From Natrinema sp031626495 (GTDB lineage Archaea; Halobacteriota; Halobacteria; Halobacteriales; Natrialbaceae): a stretch of 64,000 nt of DNA. The stretch lies in the NCBI RefSeq assembly GCF_031626495.1, contig NZ_JAMQOJ010000003.1, positions 496,001 through 560,000 of the forward strand, written 5' to 3'. Position numbers and translations under genes: made by a program. Positions 9,171 to 19,517 of this stretch are shown here, one piece after another. Below the pieces are notes generated by a model. It saw only the letters and a program-made list of their open reading frames with translations, did no database searches and was not told where the DNA came from. Position 1 is the first letter of the stretch. The number at the start of each line of letters is the position of its first letter.

Positions 9171-10862
9171 TTAGTCCTGTTTGCGAGCCAAGACGAGGGC
9201 CGCCGACAGGAGGGCCACGAGGGCTACGGACGTGCCAAAGCCGGGGATGGGGAGGAATCCGCCATCGCCATCACCCTTGCCATCGGGGTCGTCAGTGCCG
9301 CCGGTGTCGTCCGTGCCGTCACCGTCGCCGGTGCCATCTCCACTGCCCGGATCCGTGCCTTTCTCGACGACCAGAGTTTCCGTTACCGTGTTGGTCACCG
9401 CAATCTTGTTCTCGACGGTGAGCTCGACGGTGTACTCGCCTGGTTCGTCGAACCTGGTCGTGACGGTCTCGCCGGTGTAGGATTCGCCGTTGATCGTCCA
9501 CTCGTAGGAGATGATGTCCCACTTCGAATCGGTCGACTCCGCGCCGGAGATCGTCACATATTCGCCGGCGGTCGGTTGCGCGGGATCGAACGTGATGATC
9601 GGCATGGGCTTATCGCCTTTGTCGGGTTCGTCATCGCCCGGCGGCGACGGGCCCGGCCCGATCGGACCGATCCCACCACCACCTTTCTGCTCGTCTTTGA
9701 ACGAGAGGGTGCCGGTGGCCGTCTGCAGTTGGTCACCATCCTCGCCGACAGCGATGTGGACGTAGCGGTAGGAGGCGTCCGCGTCCCAGTCTTCGCGCGT
9801 CCCGACATCTATCGAGGTGTTGCTCTCGTTGGTCACCAGCGCGGTCATGGACGCGTTCAGGACGATTCCCTCGGATGCGCTCTCGTTGACCGTCGCGTTG
9901 AGCGTGTCGATGAGCGTCTCGTTAACCGTCCCGTTGTCCTCGAGCCGCATCACGCCGTGGAGATCGCTGATGCCCGGCTCGAGGGAGACGTTCTCCATCG
10001 AGAGGTTCTCGTCCGGGCTCGCCGTGAGGTTGAGTCTCGTAATCGGGTCGAGGAACGCGTCTTCGTCGTAGAGGACGATGCCGTGCCCGATCGAGTCCCC
10101 ATCGATCGTGGTGTTCACCTCGAACGTGACGTTGTTCCCGAGATCGTCACTGTCGAGGTCACTGTCCGTCGGTTCGACCGTTGACGCGGCATCCTGCACA
10201 TGGAAGCTCTCGAGGCCGACGATCGTCGCATTGCCGTCGACGGTCAGATTGCCGTTTTCGACATCGAGACCGTTGCCGTCCTCGATCGTCGCGAGCATCG
10301 CGACGTGCTGCCCAGTGGTGGTCGGTTCATACGGGATCTCTGCAGCGAGTGTTCCGTCCCCTGCCAACGTGGTTGTCGACACGTTCCGGAACGTGGTGTT
10401 TTCGTTGAGCGACGAGAGGTCGTTCGTGAACAGTGCCGCTCCGCCGAAGACATCGGCGATCGAACTCGAGTTCGGCTCGGCGACGATGACCCTGACATCA
10501 TCGCCAGCATATCGACTCGTGTTTGCCCCCGTTACGTTGTCGAACCCGAGGGGCACGGTACTCCCCGTGTCGAATACGCCCACTGTCTCTCGGTTTGCCG
10601 GCACGTCAGTGCCGTCCGGTCCTCTCACGAAGATATCGTGAAGCTCGACTGCCGTGCTCGCATCAGTGTAATTGGCACGGAACGGTAACAGCGATCGTTC
10701 CCAGATCGAGACGTTTTGGATCCCGGTCTCGTACTCCTGGGCAGCGGTTTCGTCCGTCTGCACGCTTGCTGTGGTCGAGGTCGCACCGACTACCCCGATC
10801 ATCGGTGCCACCAGCAGAACGAGAACCATTCCGACAGTGACAGTCGTTTTAAACATGTTCAT
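9171..10862 (-). CDS. secreted PKD-domain surface protein with PGF-CTERM anchor
   Basis: 563 residues. The signal peptide is MNMFKTTVTVGMVLVLLVAP up to VVGATS. A large acidic region with many N-x-T/S sequons follows, then a PKD domain near 420-500 (ITFDPAQPTAGEYVTISGAE ... YEWTINGESYTGE ... GEYTVELTVEN), a Gly/Asp linker, and the tail PGFGTSVALVALLSAALVLARKQD split by the anchor helix. Two in-frame ATGs (10862 and 10856) are possible starts. The tail is nearly the same as in 13254-14156 and 2699-5155, so they share the sorting route. Function beyond surface display is unknown. Confidence 0.88.
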   Translation of the reverse strand: MNMFKTTVTVGMVLVLLVAPMIGVVGATSTTASVQTDETAAQEYETGIQNVSIWERSLLPFRANYTDASTAVELHDIFVRGPDGTDVPANRETVGVFDTGSTVPLGFDNVTGANTSRYAGDDVRVIVAEPNSSSIADVFGGAALFTNDLSSLNENTTFRNVSTTTLAGDGTLAAEIPYEPTTTGQHVAMLATIEDGNGLDVENGNLTVDGNATIVGLESFHVQDAASTVEPTDSDLDSDDLGNNVTFEVNTTIDGDSIGHGIVLYDEDAFLDPITRLNLTASPDENLSMENVSLEPGISDLHGVMRLEDNGTVNETLIDTLNATVNESASEGIVLNASMTALVTNESNTSIDVGTREDWDADASYRYVHIAVGEDGDQLQTATGTLSFKDEQKGGGGIGPIGPGPSPPGDDEPDKGDKPMPIITFDPAQPTAGEYVTISGAESTDSKWDIISYEWTINGESYTGETVTTRFDEPGEYTVELTVENKIAVTNTVTETLVVEKGTDPGSGDGTGDGDGTDDTGGTDDPDGKGDGDGGFLPIPGFGTSVALVALLSAALVLARKQD

Positions 10863-11141
10863 GTGACTGTATCCTGATTAGTTATTTCTTTCTATTGATT
10901 AGGTTTGGTCCCGCCGGAGCAGCCGATATCTCGCCCGCGGTCGAACCATCGCGATCGGATTCAAGCGCTAGCTCGGCGAATAGTTGTATGCGGCTTGATG
11001 TGTGTTCTGTCTGCCGTGTCCTCTTTTCCAAGCGGTCGGCTGAGCGGTCGCAACACCGATACGTTCACGTGACTGTCTCGGGAAGAGAGAGATAGAATCC
11101 GGTGGAACCCCACATCCAGCGGGACACGATTGACCTCACCT

Positions 11142-12287
11142 ATGAGACCACGCTCTCCGACTCGGACTCGTCGAGACCGACTGACGGGCCTCGTCACCGT
11201 CGCTTTTGTCGTCTTCGCTAGTATGGTTGTTGCGATGCCCGCGGCTAGTAGTGCTAGTACCGCTGACTCGACCATTTCGGTCCCGGGTGCGATCGATACA
11301 CCGACGCAGACCGTCACGGTCGACGGCTCCGAATACGAGGTCTCCTCGCTCGCACGCAGCGATCACGGATCCACGCTTTCGGTCGACGTCTCGACGCCCT
11401 CGAGTACTGACTTCGACGTCTACCTCTATAACACTGACCAGCAGGTCGAACTCTCCGAGGACGGTACGGGTTCTCAACGCGTCGCGTTTGACACGTCGGC
11501 CATCGAGCCGGGTTCGTACGCACTCGGACTCTACATCGACGGAAATTATGTTGATTATCTGCCGGTCGTCGTCGGCGGCTATGACGTGACCACCGCTCAC
11601 CCGACATCGGTCGACGCGACCGACAGCGCCGTCGATATCGACGTCACGATCACGGCCACCGCCGCGGCGAGCGAGCCCGCCGGCGCCGAAGTCGCCGTCT
11701 GGAACGGTGACACCGTCGTCCGTGAACCCGCAACCCACCGCGAGGGCACGACGTACCGCGCCACCATCTCCACGGCTGATCTCACTGCGGGCGAGACGTA
11801 CGCGGTGTACGCCGTCGCGCAGGGCACCGAACAGGTCGAGGGCGAACCGGAGGCGCTGGGCGTCAGCGACCGCAGCACCCTCGAGGTAACGGCCAGTGGA
11901 GATAACGAAGGCGGTGACGGCACGGATGGCGACGATGACGGCACGGGCGGCGACGATGACGGGTCGGATGATGACTCAACCGGGAGCGATGCCGGCAACG
12001 AGACCATTGTTGGCAACGAAAGCGACAGTGAGGGAAACGAGACTGCTGGCAACGAAAGTGATAGTGATGGGAACGAGACCGACCGCTCGGTCGGTGCCGA
12101 CAACGACTCCGATTCGACGGCGCGTGGCGAGAACGCGTCGGACGGCTCCGTACTCCAACCGTCGGCACCCGATTCCGAGGAAGGCGCTGCTGACGACGCA
12201 TCCGACGCCGTGCCGAGCGGCGCCGTGCCGGGGCTCGCGTGCGTCGTGTTGCTCGGCGGCCTCGCGCGCAGAGTAACACGAGAGTGA
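11142..12287 (+). CDS. acidic surface protein with C-terminal membrane anchor
   Basis: 381 residues from ATG 11142; the TTG at 11130 is a weaker alternative. A basic N-region and hydrophobic segment (VTVAFVVFASMVVAMPAAS) form the signal peptide. Two beta-rich Ig-like segments cover residues 35-245. A long low-complexity stretch rich in Asp, Gly and NES/NET sequons (about 250-345) probably acts as a glycosylated stalk. The end, VPGLACVVLLGGLARRVTRE, resembles a diverged PGF-CTERM-type tail with Leu in place of Phe. It is divergent from the neighbouring surface genes. Function unknown. Confidence 0.8.
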   Translation: MRPRSPTRTRRDRLTGLVTVAFVVFASMVVAMPAASSASTADSTISVPGAIDTPTQTVTVDGSEYEVSSLARSDHGSTLSVDVSTPSSTDFDVYLYNTDQQVELSEDGTGSQRVAFDTSAIEPGSYALGLYIDGNYVDYLPVVVGGYDVTTAHPTSVDATDSAVDIDVTITATAAASEPAGAEVAVWNGDTVVREPATHREGTTYRATISTADLTAGETYAVYAVAQGTEQVEGEPEALGVSDRSTLEVTASGDNEGGDGTDGDDDGTGGDDDGSDDDSTGSDAGNETIVGNESDSEGNETAGNESDSDGNETDRSVGADNDSDSTARGENASDGSVLQPSAPDSEEGAADDASDAVPSGAVPGLACVVLLGGLARRVTRE

Positions 12288-13253
12288 CATGCTCTTCGGA
12301 CAGCCGGTCAGACGAGGTGGACCCCGCGATCGGCGGCTGACAAGTAATACCAGTGCGCGCGTGTCCACAGTCTCCCAGCGTCTCGACCGTGGTCGCTCCG
12401 CGCAAAGCGCTGCCTCTCCCATCCGCAGGTTTGTTCTCGGGGCAAGCGCCACAGGAGCGACAGCGGCCCGGCACTGGCGGCGGCGACCAATGCCCCGGTC
12501 CGATGGGGGCGCTTGCGGCTGTCTTGGCCGAGCGCGCCGGCTACCTGGCCATGACGTCGTCCGGCTCGAAGCCGCCCCTGCATCCAGCCGCCGGCACGGG
12601 ACCGGGGAGGGAAGTCGGAGTCGGCCGCGGGAGCGGCGCAGAGTCCTGATTCGGGTGGCCCAGAGATCTCGAGAACTCGTTTGCTATAGTTTCAATCGGC
12701 CGATACCATTATTACCCGAGCATGCCAACCACTGAGTGGCGAGAGGAGGGATGGATCCGGGTGGCGACCCCTACCCGTTTGCTCCGAGACAGTCCTTGTT
12801 GCAGTCGAAATCGGAAGTCCGTGACGCCAATAGCCTGATTATCGCCTCCGATCTCGGTCCGGCCACTGACACACCTGGACAGGGCTTCCCAACACCGGCG
12901 CTGTCGGCGGTTTTTGACGAACGGCGCTGCGATTCCAGGAGAGTAACGGCCGGTGCGTCACGGCTCGTCACAGTCGGAGCGGTGGGCTGTGTGTGGCCGA
13001 CGTTTGCATGCGGATCGAGTCACAGTCGGGGCGAGGCGCGCTTTGCCGATATGCCACTACGACGGCGACTCCCGATCGCAGGGGCACAGACGCCGACCAC
13101 TGCGCCGACTGCCAGCGTCGCCGCCAACGGCGCGCTCGAGCCGGCGGGACAGCGGCGACCGCGATTTATTGTGGCCTAGGGATTCGTGAGTGCGTTGCCA
13201 GAGGGGGGCGCCCTCCGTCGAGAAAAACCGAAATCTGGTTGGATGCCGATTCG
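12288..13253. other. gene-poor stretch of 966 bases
   Basis: No frame here has the codon pattern or composition of a haloarchaeal protein, and the open frames are Arg/Pro/Cys-rich noise. It may hold decayed sequence. No repeat or IS end was recognised. Confidence 0.45.
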
Positions 13254-14156
13254 TCAGTGCTGCCGGCGGAGCGATAGCATCGCGAACGCGAGGAGCGCGA
13301 TGAGGGCGACGTTCACACCGAAGCCAGGGATGGCGCTCCCTCCGCTGTCGGAGCCGTCTCCCGTTCCGTCAGAGCCGTCGCCAGTTCCATCGGAGTCGTC
13401 TCCCGTTCCGTCAGTGTCATCGCCCTTCGGATCTTGTTTCGCCTCGACGGTGACCGTTTCCGTCGCGGTGTCGTTCTCAGCGAAATCGTTCGTGACGGTG
13501 AGCTCGACGTCGTAGAGCCCTGCCGAGTCGAACGAGGTGGTGACGGTTTTCCCGGTGTAGGTCTCACCGTCGATCACCCATTCGTAGGCGATGATTTCAC
13601 GTTCTTCGTCGGTCGACTTCGCCGCCGAGAAGGTGATCTCCTCGCCGACCGTCGCTGGGTCGGGATCGATGGAGATCACCGCCGTCGGCTTGGGGAGAGC
13701 GTCCCCAGTATCGTCGTCGTCACCGCCACCTGGCAGACTGCCACCGCCACCTGGCAGATTCCCACCACCGCCGGAGCTGACCTCGACCGAGAGGTCAACG
13801 CGTTCCGACGCGCCGGAAGTCCAGGTAAGCGTCTGTTCGTCGGAACGCTCGACGTTGGCGACGGAGACCGTGAACTCGTCACCTTCGTCGAGGCCGCCGA
13901 CGTTGACGCTGTAGGTGCCGTTTTCGGTGGTGTCGTTGGCGATGACCGTGCCACTCGCGTCGGTGATCTCAACGAGGGCACCGTCAACGGGATTGCCACT
14001 GCTGTCTACGACATCTCCGTAGACGCTATGTGGCGGCGCTGGTGGGCCACCGTCTTGAGCGACGGCACCACCGGCAGCGATCACGCTCGTGACCATGAGC
14101 ACCGCTGCTACGACCACGAGCAGTCTTGCCGGTTTGTCTGAGATTCTATTATTCAT
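13254..14156 (-). CDS. secreted PKD-domain protein with PGF-CTERM anchor
   Basis: 300 residues. The signal peptide is at 1-33 (core LLVVVAAVLMVTSVIAAGG). A carboxypeptidase-regulatory-like beta domain is at about 42-125 (VYGDVVDSSGNPVDGALVEI). A GGGG-rich linker and a PKD domain (about 152-235; YEWVIDGETYTGKTVTTSFD) follow, then a DGTGDGSDGTGD-type spacer and the PGF-CTERM tail IPGFGVNVALIALLAFAMLS. The PKD domain and tail closely resemble those of 9171-10862, so the two are paralogues. Likely cell-surface adhesion or structural protein; no enzyme motif is visible. Confidence 0.88.
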   Translation of the reverse strand: MNNRISDKPARLLVVVAAVLMVTSVIAAGGAVAQDGGPPAPPHSVYGDVVDSSGNPVDGALVEITDASGTVIANDTTENGTYSVNVGGLDEGDEFTVSVANVERSDEQTLTWTSGASERVDLSVEVSSGGGGNLPGGGGSLPGGGDDDDTGDALPKPTAVISIDPDPATVGEEITFSAAKSTDEEREIIAYEWVIDGETYTGKTVTTSFDSAGLYDVELTVTNDFAENDTATETVTVEAKQDPKGDDTDGTGDDSDGTGDGSDGTGDGSDSGGSAIPGFGVNVALIALLAFAMLSLRRQH

Positions 14157-14187
14157 ATTAGTAAATAATATGTATGGCTAGCCGATC

Positions 14188-17100
14188 CTACGACTCTGTC
14201 AGAATCGGTTCGCGAACCAGATCGGACGGAGCGTGGGTGTAGACCGTGTCGTCCGTGACGAAGACCCAGTACGAGTCACCAGCGCTGAGAGAGTCGACGA
14301 GTTCGTACTCGTAGCCCGCGGACTGCCCGTAGACCACGTGGACATCCTCGCTGATCGAGCTCAGTGCGTGGTATACCGGCTGGGGTTCAGTCTGGTAGTG
14401 GCCGACCAGGTTCCAGCCTTCGTCGAGTTGCTGCTGGTTCATCAGCGCACCATCAACGTCACCAGTGCTGCTTGCAGGCAGGTTGTGGACGTTGATGTCC
14501 AGCGTATCGGCCTTCTTCATCTCGATGATGTACCCCTGGCCACCTTCGAGCGAGGTGAAGTCGCTTTCAGGGTCGTCAGGGTCATACTTCTCCCAGCTCT
14601 CGCCAGTGTAGGACCAGATGACGTCGACGTTGCTGGTGTCGACCTCACTGAGGTCCTGTCCACCGGAGATCGCCGGCACGGACACGAAGTTCGTGCCCTT
14701 GTTCAGGTCGAGCTTCATCGTGTGGACCGTCACGGGCGTCGTCTGCCCGGCGCTCGAGTCGTTGGTGATCTCCTGGAAGGAGTCTCCAGTGACGGTGACG
14801 TTCGGTTCGTCACCCGTCTGGAGCGGCTCGGCGAGGTCCACAACGACGATCCCGCTCTCGCCGTCACTGTACCATTGGTCAACGTGCTCGACGCTGGCGC
14901 CTTCGACCGTGACTGCGTCACTATCGACTGCATTCGCATCAATCGGCTCATCGAAGATGACACCAACACGATCGTTGCCCCACTGATCGACTATCGCATC
15001 AACGGCCGACGGAGCTGCCGTGTCGACCTCTGTAGTGGCGTACTCCCACGCAGCACCATCGTTCCCAGCGAGATCGGTTGCGGTGAGAAGGTTGGCGTTG
15101 TACTGGCCGTCTCGCGGTGCCGTGTAGTTGGCCGTGTAGACGTAGCCGCCGTCAGAGGACTGCAGTTCGAAGTCCTCTGCCGTCAGCGTCTCGGCGATCT
15201 CGCTTTCCATGGCGAGGTCGTTCTCGGTGTCGACGCTGACGTCGATCGCGTCGAGTTCTTCGTTGGAGGTGACGGTGTAGGTAATCGTCTCACCGTCAGT
15301 GGTTGCCTCCAGATCGACGTCCGGAGCCATCCAGTCTTCGAGCGTGCGGTTCATCGCCGGGGCAACGCTCTCGTTGGCGTCGTAGACCGCGTCCGCGGCG
15401 ATCCCGAGTTCATCGGTGCCGAGATCGTTTGCGGTGACCGTCGCGTTGAGCGTCACGACGGCCGACGTGGCTCCGGCCGTATGGTCGACGCTTTCGATCC
15501 CGCTGGCGCCGCCGTCGTTCGCGTTGGTGTAGACGAAGTCGTCAGCGTCCAGCGCCTGACCGGAGGCGTTCACGACGCCTTCGGAGAACTCGACGGTGAC
15601 GTTCGCGTTGTTCGCCGACGCATCGAGCCCGGCGAGGTGCGGGTTGTCGTTGTCGTTCAGCTGGGTAGCCGTCCCCTCTGCGGGGTTGCCAGCCGCGTCG
15701 GTCGCGGTGGTCGCCGCGATCGTCGCATCACTCGTGTTGATTTCGTTGAATGAGACGGCAGAATAGAGGTCAACACGGTAGGTGTTGTCCTCGTGCTCGA
15801 CCTGGTCAACGTACTGAATAGTTGCGTCGACGCCGTTCAGATCGAAGTCGTTGGCACCGAGGTACGACATCTCCTCGTCGAACGTGACGTAGATGTCGTC
15901 TGTGCCGGCGTTCGCCTGTACGGACTCGACCGAGGGGGACACGGTGTCCTTCTCGACCGTTGTCGTTGCCGTGTCGACGTTTCCACCCTTGTCCGTCACC
16001 GTAACGGTAACGGTGATAGTGTCACTGTCATTAAGGTCACTGACGTTTAGGTCGGTGACCGTCGCGGCGTGTTGCTGATTGCTGACGCTGCCGGACGTTT
16101 CAGTCGCGCTGTCAGAGACCGTTGCCTCGACGTCGACGACTTCGTTATCGAGGTCGACAGCAACGCTGTAGGTGTCTTCAGTAGCCTGGTTGATCGTCGT
16201 TGCAGTGACGTCGGCAGGCGTGACCGTCGGGGCCGTAGTGTCCTGCAGCGCGACCGTCACACCACTGTCGACGTAGCGTGGGTCGTGATCCGCGGTGTCC
16301 GGAATCTCTCCCGAACGTGCGTTGATCAGGTCAGTCCCGAGGTCAGCCGCGGAGACTGGGGTGTCCAGCGTGAGGATTGCCGTCGACGCACCTTTCTCGT
16401 GGACCACCCTGTCGATCGCGGCTGCGCCATCGCCGCTGACATCCTGGTAGGCGAGGTCAGTGCGGTCGAGTTGGACACCAATGGGTTCGGTGAAGCTGAC
16501 CGTCACCGTGTCTTCGCCAGCGTTCGCTTCGACGCTGTCGATCTGCGGCGCGTCAGCGTTCACGTCGAGGGTGCCTGCAGACTCAAAGCCGTCATACGTC
16601 CATGCAACGCTATCCTCTGCAATGAGATAGACGTTATATTCGGCGTTGTCGTCGATATCTGCGTTACTCAGGTCGAACGTCTGAGTGAGATCAGTACCCG
16701 AGTTGTGATCAACCTGCTGAGTGATCCACCCCTCAGGAGTGTAATCGGTGTTGACCTCGTCAAGGATGAGTGTCAGTTCTGTCGCGTTGGTGGCATCGGC
16801 GTAGTCGTACGTGACGTCGACCGTGTCACTCGGCGCGACATCGTCAGTCGCATTCAGACTTACGCCAGTCACCTCTGGCCACCTGTCGTCAACGACAACG
16901 GGTGCGCCAGCAGTCGTGGTGCTGTTGGTGTTCCCGGCTGCGTCCTCGGCCTCGATTGTCACCGAGTACGCGCCGTCGGCGAGTTCATAGGGCGTCGTCT
17001 CGGCCTGCTCGTCGAGATCGAGGGTCACCGACTTCGACGCGCTGCTGATATACCCCTCGTCGTCGATGACGTAGGTGTACGACTGCCCAGCAGCGCGGTA

Positions 17101-17958
17101 GGTCTGGCCCTCGAGGGTGACGGTGACCGTCTGCGTGTTGTCCTCGATGTACTCGTAGACGATATCGAGGTTGTCTTCGGATTTCACCGTCACGTCCGCC
17201 ACGTCTCGGAGGTCGAGGGTGACGTTTGCTGGCGTAGCGGCGTCTCGTTCGAACGTGATCGTGTCACTGTTCGTGTTGCCAGCCGTGTCCGTGACATCGA
17301 GCGTGACCGTGTAGGTGTTAACGCCAAACTCGGAGATGTCGTACGAGGTGCTGCCCGTGACGTCGATCGTTGTCTCTCCCGTGACCCACGCAGAGCCGTT
17401 GTAGTACTCGGTCCCGTTGTTCCGCGAGATCGTCAGCGTGGCTGCGTCGACGCTGGTGTCATCAGTGGCGGTGTACTCGATCGTACTGGCGTTCGTGAGC
17501 GCACCGTCATTTGGCGCGTCGATCGTCGCTGTTGGCGCGGTGTCGTCGATCTGGAAGGAGTCAGTCCCGTCTGACGCCGCGTACGTTTGCCCTTCGTCAA
17601 CAGCGACAGTGACCGTGGTATTATCTGCGAAGGCCACTCCGAGCTCGGTTAAGGCGATCTCAGCAGTGATGTTCCCTGACGTGTTGTCGAGATCGTCACT
17701 GCCGTTGTCCGCAATAGTGGTGGTCGCCGTCGCACCACTTGCGTTAGTGAACTGGAACGTCGCGTTTCCAGCGGTACTCTCATTGATCTCCGTCGATACT
17801 GTCACCGTTCCATCGGACTGGACAGAGTCCTCCTGAACGCTGAAATTACTCGCTGTCGCGGCTGCTCCCCCGGCAAACGCCACGGCCCCTCCGAAAACGG
17901 AGAGAACCACGGCGAGTGCCAGGAATACAGCACGAATCTGCTCTCGTGTGTCTGTCAT
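14188..17958 (-). CDS. very large S-layer-like surface glycoprotein without PGF-CTERM tail
   Basis: 1256 residues. The N-terminus MTDTREQIRAVFLALAVVLS and the AFAGGAAA cleavage region are of the same S-layer signal type as 2699-5155. The body is a chain of beta-sandwich modules: Ig-like units opening with APTATI or APTVTP motifs, then four units with EANAGEDTVTVSF-like starts resembling bacterial SwmB/SbsA Ig-like domains. Sequons are frequent. The last 170 residues (LDLNKGTNFVSVPAISGG ... GWNLVGHYQ) form a distinct domain and end in REPILTES without any hydrophobic anchor, so retention must differ from that of its neighbours. TATA candidates lie at 18046-18058 and 18095-18110. Confidence 0.9.
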   Translation of the reverse strand: MTDTREQIRAVFLALAVVLSVFGGAVAFAGGAAATASNFSVQEDSVQSDGTVTVSTEINESTAGNATFQFTNASGATATTTIADNGSDDLDNTSGNITAEIALTELGVAFADNTTVTVAVDEGQTYAASDGTDSFQIDDTAPTATIDAPNDGALTNASTIEYTATDDTSVDAATLTISRNNGTEYYNGSAWVTGETTIDVTGSTSYDISEFGVNTYTVTLDVTDTAGNTNSDTITFERDAATPANVTLDLRDVADVTVKSEDNLDIVYEYIEDNTQTVTVTLEGQTYRAAGQSYTYVIDDEGYISSASKSVTLDLDEQAETTPYELADGAYSVTIEAEDAAGNTNSTTTAGAPVVVDDRWPEVTGVSLNATDDVAPSDTVDVTYDYADATNATELTLILDEVNTDYTPEGWITQQVDHNSGTDLTQTFDLSNADIDDNAEYNVYLIAEDSVAWTYDGFESAGTLDVNADAPQIDSVEANAGEDTVTVSFTEPIGVQLDRTDLAYQDVSGDGAAAIDRVVHEKGASTAILTLDTPVSAADLGTDLINARSGEIPDTADHDPRYVDSGVTVALQDTTAPTVTPADVTATTINQATEDTYSVAVDLDNEVVDVEATVSDSATETSGSVSNQQHAATVTDLNVSDLNDSDTITVTVTVTDKGGNVDTATTTVEKDTVSPSVESVQANAGTDDIYVTFDEEMSYLGANDFDLNGVDATIQYVDQVEHEDNTYRVDLYSAVSFNEINTSDATIAATTATDAAGNPAEGTATQLNDNDNPHLAGLDASANNANVTVEFSEGVVNASGQALDADDFVYTNANDGGASGIESVDHTAGATSAVVTLNATVTANDLGTDELGIAADAVYDANESVAPAMNRTLEDWMAPDVDLEATTDGETITYTVTSNEELDAIDVSVDTENDLAMESEIAETLTAEDFELQSSDGGYVYTANYTAPRDGQYNANLLTATDLAGNDGAAWEYATTEVDTAAPSAVDAIVDQWGNDRVGVIFDEPIDANAVDSDAVTVEGASVEHVDQWYSDGESGIVVVDLAEPLQTGDEPNVTVTGDSFQEITNDSSAGQTTPVTVHTMKLDLNKGTNFVSVPAISGGQDLSEVDTSNVDVIWSYTGESWEKYDPDDPESDFTSLEGGQGYIIEMKKADTLDINVHNLPASSTGDVDGALMNQQQLDEGWNLVGHYQTEPQPVYHALSSISEDVHVVYGQSAGYEYELVDSLSAGDSYWVFVTDDTVYTHAPSDLVREPILTES

Positions 17959-19126
17959 AGTTGTTGGTATGAGCTCTGTCCGATGGCAGGGTCTGTTCTG
18001 CTCCCGGTATCTACCATCGGTACATCCTGCCGGTTGATACCCTCACCATATAATATTGACGGCTGATGATACGTCTTTTCTGAGTGTAAGTATAGATATT
18101 TTATATATAATGGACATGCTAACTATTCTCACTTCGGTTTCTGGCCTCCACCCGTTGCGCACTGCTTCCCGGAGAATCGCTCGCCTACCACCGACGCAGT
18201 CAGCAGCCAGCTACCACGCGAGGCAGCGTCGCTCGGCTTTACGCGGCCAGAACTACCGTCACCGCTGATTGTGGAACGGATGCGCCCCCGTCCAGAACCC
18301 GGCGGCTTTCGGCTGCCGGTGGGCTCCCGTCTTCGAGGAGGGGGTTCCCAGGGGCTCCGTGATCGGATGGGGGAGAGACGGCCGCACGCACGCCGCTTGG
18401 AACGCGACGGCGGAGGGGACTGTCCTGGCCGGCCGATTGGCGTGATGGGAACGGCCTCGGCCCTGGCGCTCGAATCTACATATCAACTGACGAAAAGGCG
18501 ACCGACCCCCAGCGTGGGTGGTCGGGCGAGCCGCACTCGGTGATCTCGAGTGTGTCACCCACAGTGGGGGGCCGACATCAGACTCGAGGAGGCGGTCAGA
18601 CACGCTCGGCGGAACCGGGATGTGTGTCGGTGGAGTGGCTGGAACCACGCGGTCACTGCGACAGCGATCTCTCGATCGGCGAGTACCAGTGCCGGTGATG
18701 GCCCAGTTTCGCAGAAAAATGCAGTGTGGAAACGCCGACAGCGGTCGGCGTGAGCCCCCCAGCCGTCAGGTGGTGTGCCAACCGGGGTGGGATCCGGGAT
18801 CGGGCGGCAATATGGCTATTGACATCACGGTAGGCTCGATCCCGGTTGCAGCGAGGAGTGTCTCTTGAGGCGGATACTGGTGGGTCGCCGCTGACCCTCC
18901 CCCTCGCCGAATAGCCGTTTTTATCGCACATTAATAGTATTTATGGCCAGTATGTATCCTAGGTAGGTTCCAATAGTAATTCTCGGCGCCGTGTCGGTCT
19001 CCACGATCCCCTGCGCTCGTTTGCGGAACTGTTCGGGTAGTCAATCGGACAGCTCTGTTCGAAGACCGGCCATGTTCGGAGTTTCAGTAGTGACTACCGG
19101 CGGTCGGGCACGAGCAGGCGGTAGAA
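17959..19126. other. intergenic, about 1.17 kb
   Basis: The left 150 bases are A+T-rich and probably hold the promoter of the 17958 gene. The remaining stretch, up to the winged-helix gene, shows only off-frame noise. A second A+T-rich patch at 18915-18960 could be a promoter or terminator, but no partner gene is clear. Confidence 0.45.
18046..18110 (-). promoter_or_regulatory. promoter region of the large surface glycoprotein
   Basis: Two TATA-like stretches on the minus strand, CAATATTATATGG (18058-18046) and TTATATATAA (18110-18101), upstream of the start at 17958. Either implies a leader of roughly 65-120 nt, like the S-layer gene at 5155. Confidence 0.4.
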
Positions 19127-19420
19127 TTAGTCTCGGTTCGACAGTTCTTGTGCGATGAGCGAGTCGAAATCGACAGCGGCCTCGCCGTATCGGTCCTGGA
19201 GATCAACGGCTACCCGGCCTTTCTCAGTGATTTGGTAGAGGCCGCTATTCGGAGCAGGGCCGACGGAGCGGATGAGTCCGTAATCCGCTAGTACTGGTAA
19301 ACGTGTATTGATGTACGACCGATTTTTGTCAATCTCATAGGCAATATTGACAGCATTGTTTCGCTCACCACCGGAGAGCACCTCCAAAATTTGAAAATCT
19401 GTCGGGCGCGTTAGCTTCAT
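19127..19420 (-). CDS. winged-helix transcriptional regulator (phiH1-repressor-like)
   Basis: 97 residues. The fold is read from MKLTRPTDFQILEVLSGGER, a recognition-helix region NRSYINTRLPVLADYGLIRS, and the wing SGLYQITEKGRVAVD. This pattern is typical of the small winged-helix regulators common in haloarchaeal plasmid-like and proviral regions. It sits near the hypothetical 19518 gene, with orc1 and toxin genes further on, so it is likely an accessory-element regulator. Target unknown. Confidence 0.85.
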   Translation of the reverse strand: MKLTRPTDFQILEVLSGGERNNAVNIAYEIDKNRSYINTRLPVLADYGLIRSVGPAPNSGLYQITEKGRVAVDLQDRYGEAAVDFDSLIAQELSNRD

Positions 19421-19517
19421 AGTCGCTAGTACGATACGACCATTATGGTTCTTTCCAAACTTGATATTTGAAGAACAATAGCGTGAACCGAGCGTCGCAG
19501 ACGGTGATCGCTGGCAG

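Noticed and set aside
9129..10184. 351-codon plus frame
   Set aside because: Antisense to the PKD/PGF-CTERM gene; no start context or motif.
12953..13277. Possible Cys-rich zinc-finger gene in two frames
   Set aside because: Cys pairs occur in two overlapping frames, but neither has a plausible start or a consistent fold; probably chance in G+C-rich DNA.
14233..17574. Two frames of about 500 codons on the plus strand
   Set aside because: Both are antisense to the 1256-residue surface glycoprotein and show no domain. Long shadows are common in high-G+C acidic genes.
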